A stretch of DNA of 64,000 nt. Source: Gemmatimonas sp. GTDB taxonomy: Bacteria > Gemmatimonadota > Gemmatimonadetes > Gemmatimonadales > Gemmatimonadaceae. Numbering within the stretch: position 1 is the first letter of the stretch; every line of letters begins with the position of its first letter. The stretch lies in the NCBI RefSeq assembly GCF_027531815.1, contig NZ_JAPZSK010000010.1, forward strand, positions 186,001-250,000, read 5' to 3'. Both the position numbers and the translations under genes were made by a program. Positions 60,393 through 64,000 of this stretch are shown here, one piece after another. Below the pieces are notes generated by a model. It saw only the letters and a list, made by a program, of their open reading frames with translations, was not told where the DNA came from and did not search any database.

Positions 60393-61543
60393 CTACGAAG
60401 CGCTTCGAAACGCTGTCAAGTCGGCGGCGAGAGCGTCGAGACGCATCCACCCCTCCGGCGCGCACACGAGGCGTGCCCCACCCCGATCAGTATGCACCTC
60501 AACCCACCCGGCCTCGACCCAGGTGGCCACGTGACGCTGCTCGGCCACACTGATGGACAACCCATCGATGGTCCGCAACCCGAGGTACACCGCCTCGGCA
60601 ATGCGGTTCTCGTCCGTGAGCCGTTCCTCGCCACCCACCGGGTCGTCGAGTTGGGAGACGGTACGTTCCCACGCGGTGAACGCGTCGATATTCCACCGGC
60701 GAACCGCCCCGTCGTATCCGTGCGCCGAGGGCCCCAGCCCGAGGTAGGGCACCCCGCTCCAGTAGGCGCTATTGTGCTGCGCCCGGTGCCCGGAGCGCGC
60801 GAAGTTGGACACCTCGTAATGCTCATAGCCCGCGCGCTCGAGTTCCTCGTGCGCGGTGCGGAATTCCTGTTCGTAGCGCTCTTCCGTTGCTTCCTGTTCC
60901 TGCCCCCGCTCGTGCCAGCGGCCCAAGGGGGTGTGCGGTTCCACGGTCAGCCCGTAGAGCGAGACATGTTCCGGCTCGAGGGCCAGAAGCTGCTGCAGGT
61001 CGGCACGCCAATCACGAGCAAGGCGATCGGGGGTGGCAAAAATGAGATCCAGCGATACCGAACCGATCCCCCCGGCCCGCGCGGCCTCGACGGCCCGGCG
61101 CGCCACGGCGGCGTCGTGGACCCGGTGCATCCACGACAGGACCAGGTCATCGAAGCTCTGGACGCCTATGCTGAGGCGATTGATGCCTGCCGCCCGCCAC
61201 TGCCGTACCGCATCGGCGGTAACGTCCTCCGGGTTGGCCTCGAGCGTGATTTCCGCGTCTTCGCGCCAGCGTACGTGCGTGCGCAGTGCCTCCATCGTGG
61301 CGCGTACGCCCTCGGGGCCAAGCCGCGAGGGGGTCCCGCCGCCGAGATACACCGTACGCAGCGTACCCGCATGATCCCCGACCTGACGGATCTCGCACTC
61401 GCGCGCAATGGAGCGCGCGTACTGCTGCCACGGGACCTCGCGTCGCACGGCAATGGAAAAGTCGCAGTAGCTGCACCGCCGCGCGCAGAACGGGACGTGC
61501 AGATACAGATGCTCGTAGCGCCCACGCGCGGCATGCCGCGACG

Positions 61544-61547
<4 letters not shown>
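60393..61547 (-). CDS. hemW: Radical SAM protein HemW
   Basis: A 384-residue radical SAM protein. HVPFCARRCSYCDFSI gives the CxxxCxxC cluster motif with HemW-type context, YLGGGTPSRLGPEG and the inner motif GINRLSIGVQSFDD follow, plus the HemW-like C-terminal domain. HemW is now seen as a heme chaperone rather than coproporphyrinogen oxidase. The start ATG at 61547 overlaps the dprA stop. Confidence 0.93.

Positions 61548-64000
<2,453 letters not shown>

Overview
The window reads as a stretch of core chromosome from a high-GC Gram-negative bacterium. The gene content and arrangement (an AroA-Cmk fusion, an outer-membrane barrel protein, a hrcA-dnaJ-prmA-rsmE-hinT-rpsU-yqeY-mutS2-dnaG run) fit a Gemmatimonadota-like organism. 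That placement is inference from memory of gene order and composition, not a search result. About 58 protein genes, two tRNAs and one candidate structured RNA are visible. Coding is dense and nearly all on the minus strand. Only four genes are on the plus strand (mscL, a 4-TM protein, an outer-membrane protein, rex). No insertion sequence, prophage, CRISPR array or plasmid function was seen.

Layout from left to right, with minus-strand transcription running right to left. (1) 1-3154: rplM-rpsI-rpsB-tsf-pyrH, with strong mRNA hairpins between the ribosomal genes and an RG-rich tail on S2. (2) 3465-8864: mscL, then an acyl-CoA carboxylase operon pccB-accC-(RNA methyltransferase)-BCCP with overlapping start and stop codons. 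(3) 8865-10147: a gene-poor stretch with a 4-TM protein, a decayed gene remnant and terminator hairpins. (4) 10148-20058: dapE-asd-lysC-dapB-dapA-dapD-aroA/cmk-rpsA, which joins the aspartate/diaminopimelate branch to a fused shikimate/CMP-kinase gene and ribosomal protein S1. (5) 20157-24609: a small unknown gene, tRNA-Leu(UAA), tRNA-Gly(GCC), a glycogen-debranching-like enzyme and an outer-membrane protein. (6) 24585-34089: rny-folD-xseA-xseB-ispA-dxs-nadK-recN. (7) 34117-40007: infC-rpmI-rplT-pheS-pheT-zapB-like-zapA and a candidate 6S-like RNA. (8) 40019-42590: a metallo-hydrolase and an exonuclease, divergent from rex. (9) 42591-64000: a long minus-strand run from a CMD-family gene through obgE, dprA, hemW, hrcA, dnaJ, prmA, rsmE, hinT, rpsU, yqeY, mutS2, dnaG, recJ, rsmD, coaD, pta and an RsbV/RsbW/RsbU-like partner-switch set to rsmA.

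Many adjacent genes share ATGA, GTGA or TAATG junctions, so translational coupling is the rule. Regulatory sites that can be read directly include a perfect Rex operator (41912-41929) in front of rex; an infC gene that best fits an ATT start preceded by a long leader with an attenuator-like hairpin; sigma70-like promoters for rplM, infC, rpsU and the outer-membrane protein; and strong hairpins at rpsA, rpsB, pheS and tRNA-Gly.

The observations most worth a second look are the 164-nt region between zapA and rny, which folds into one long rod closed by a stem starting at the zapA stop codon and sits where 6S RNA is found in other bacteria; the infC leader; and the AroA-Cmk fusion.
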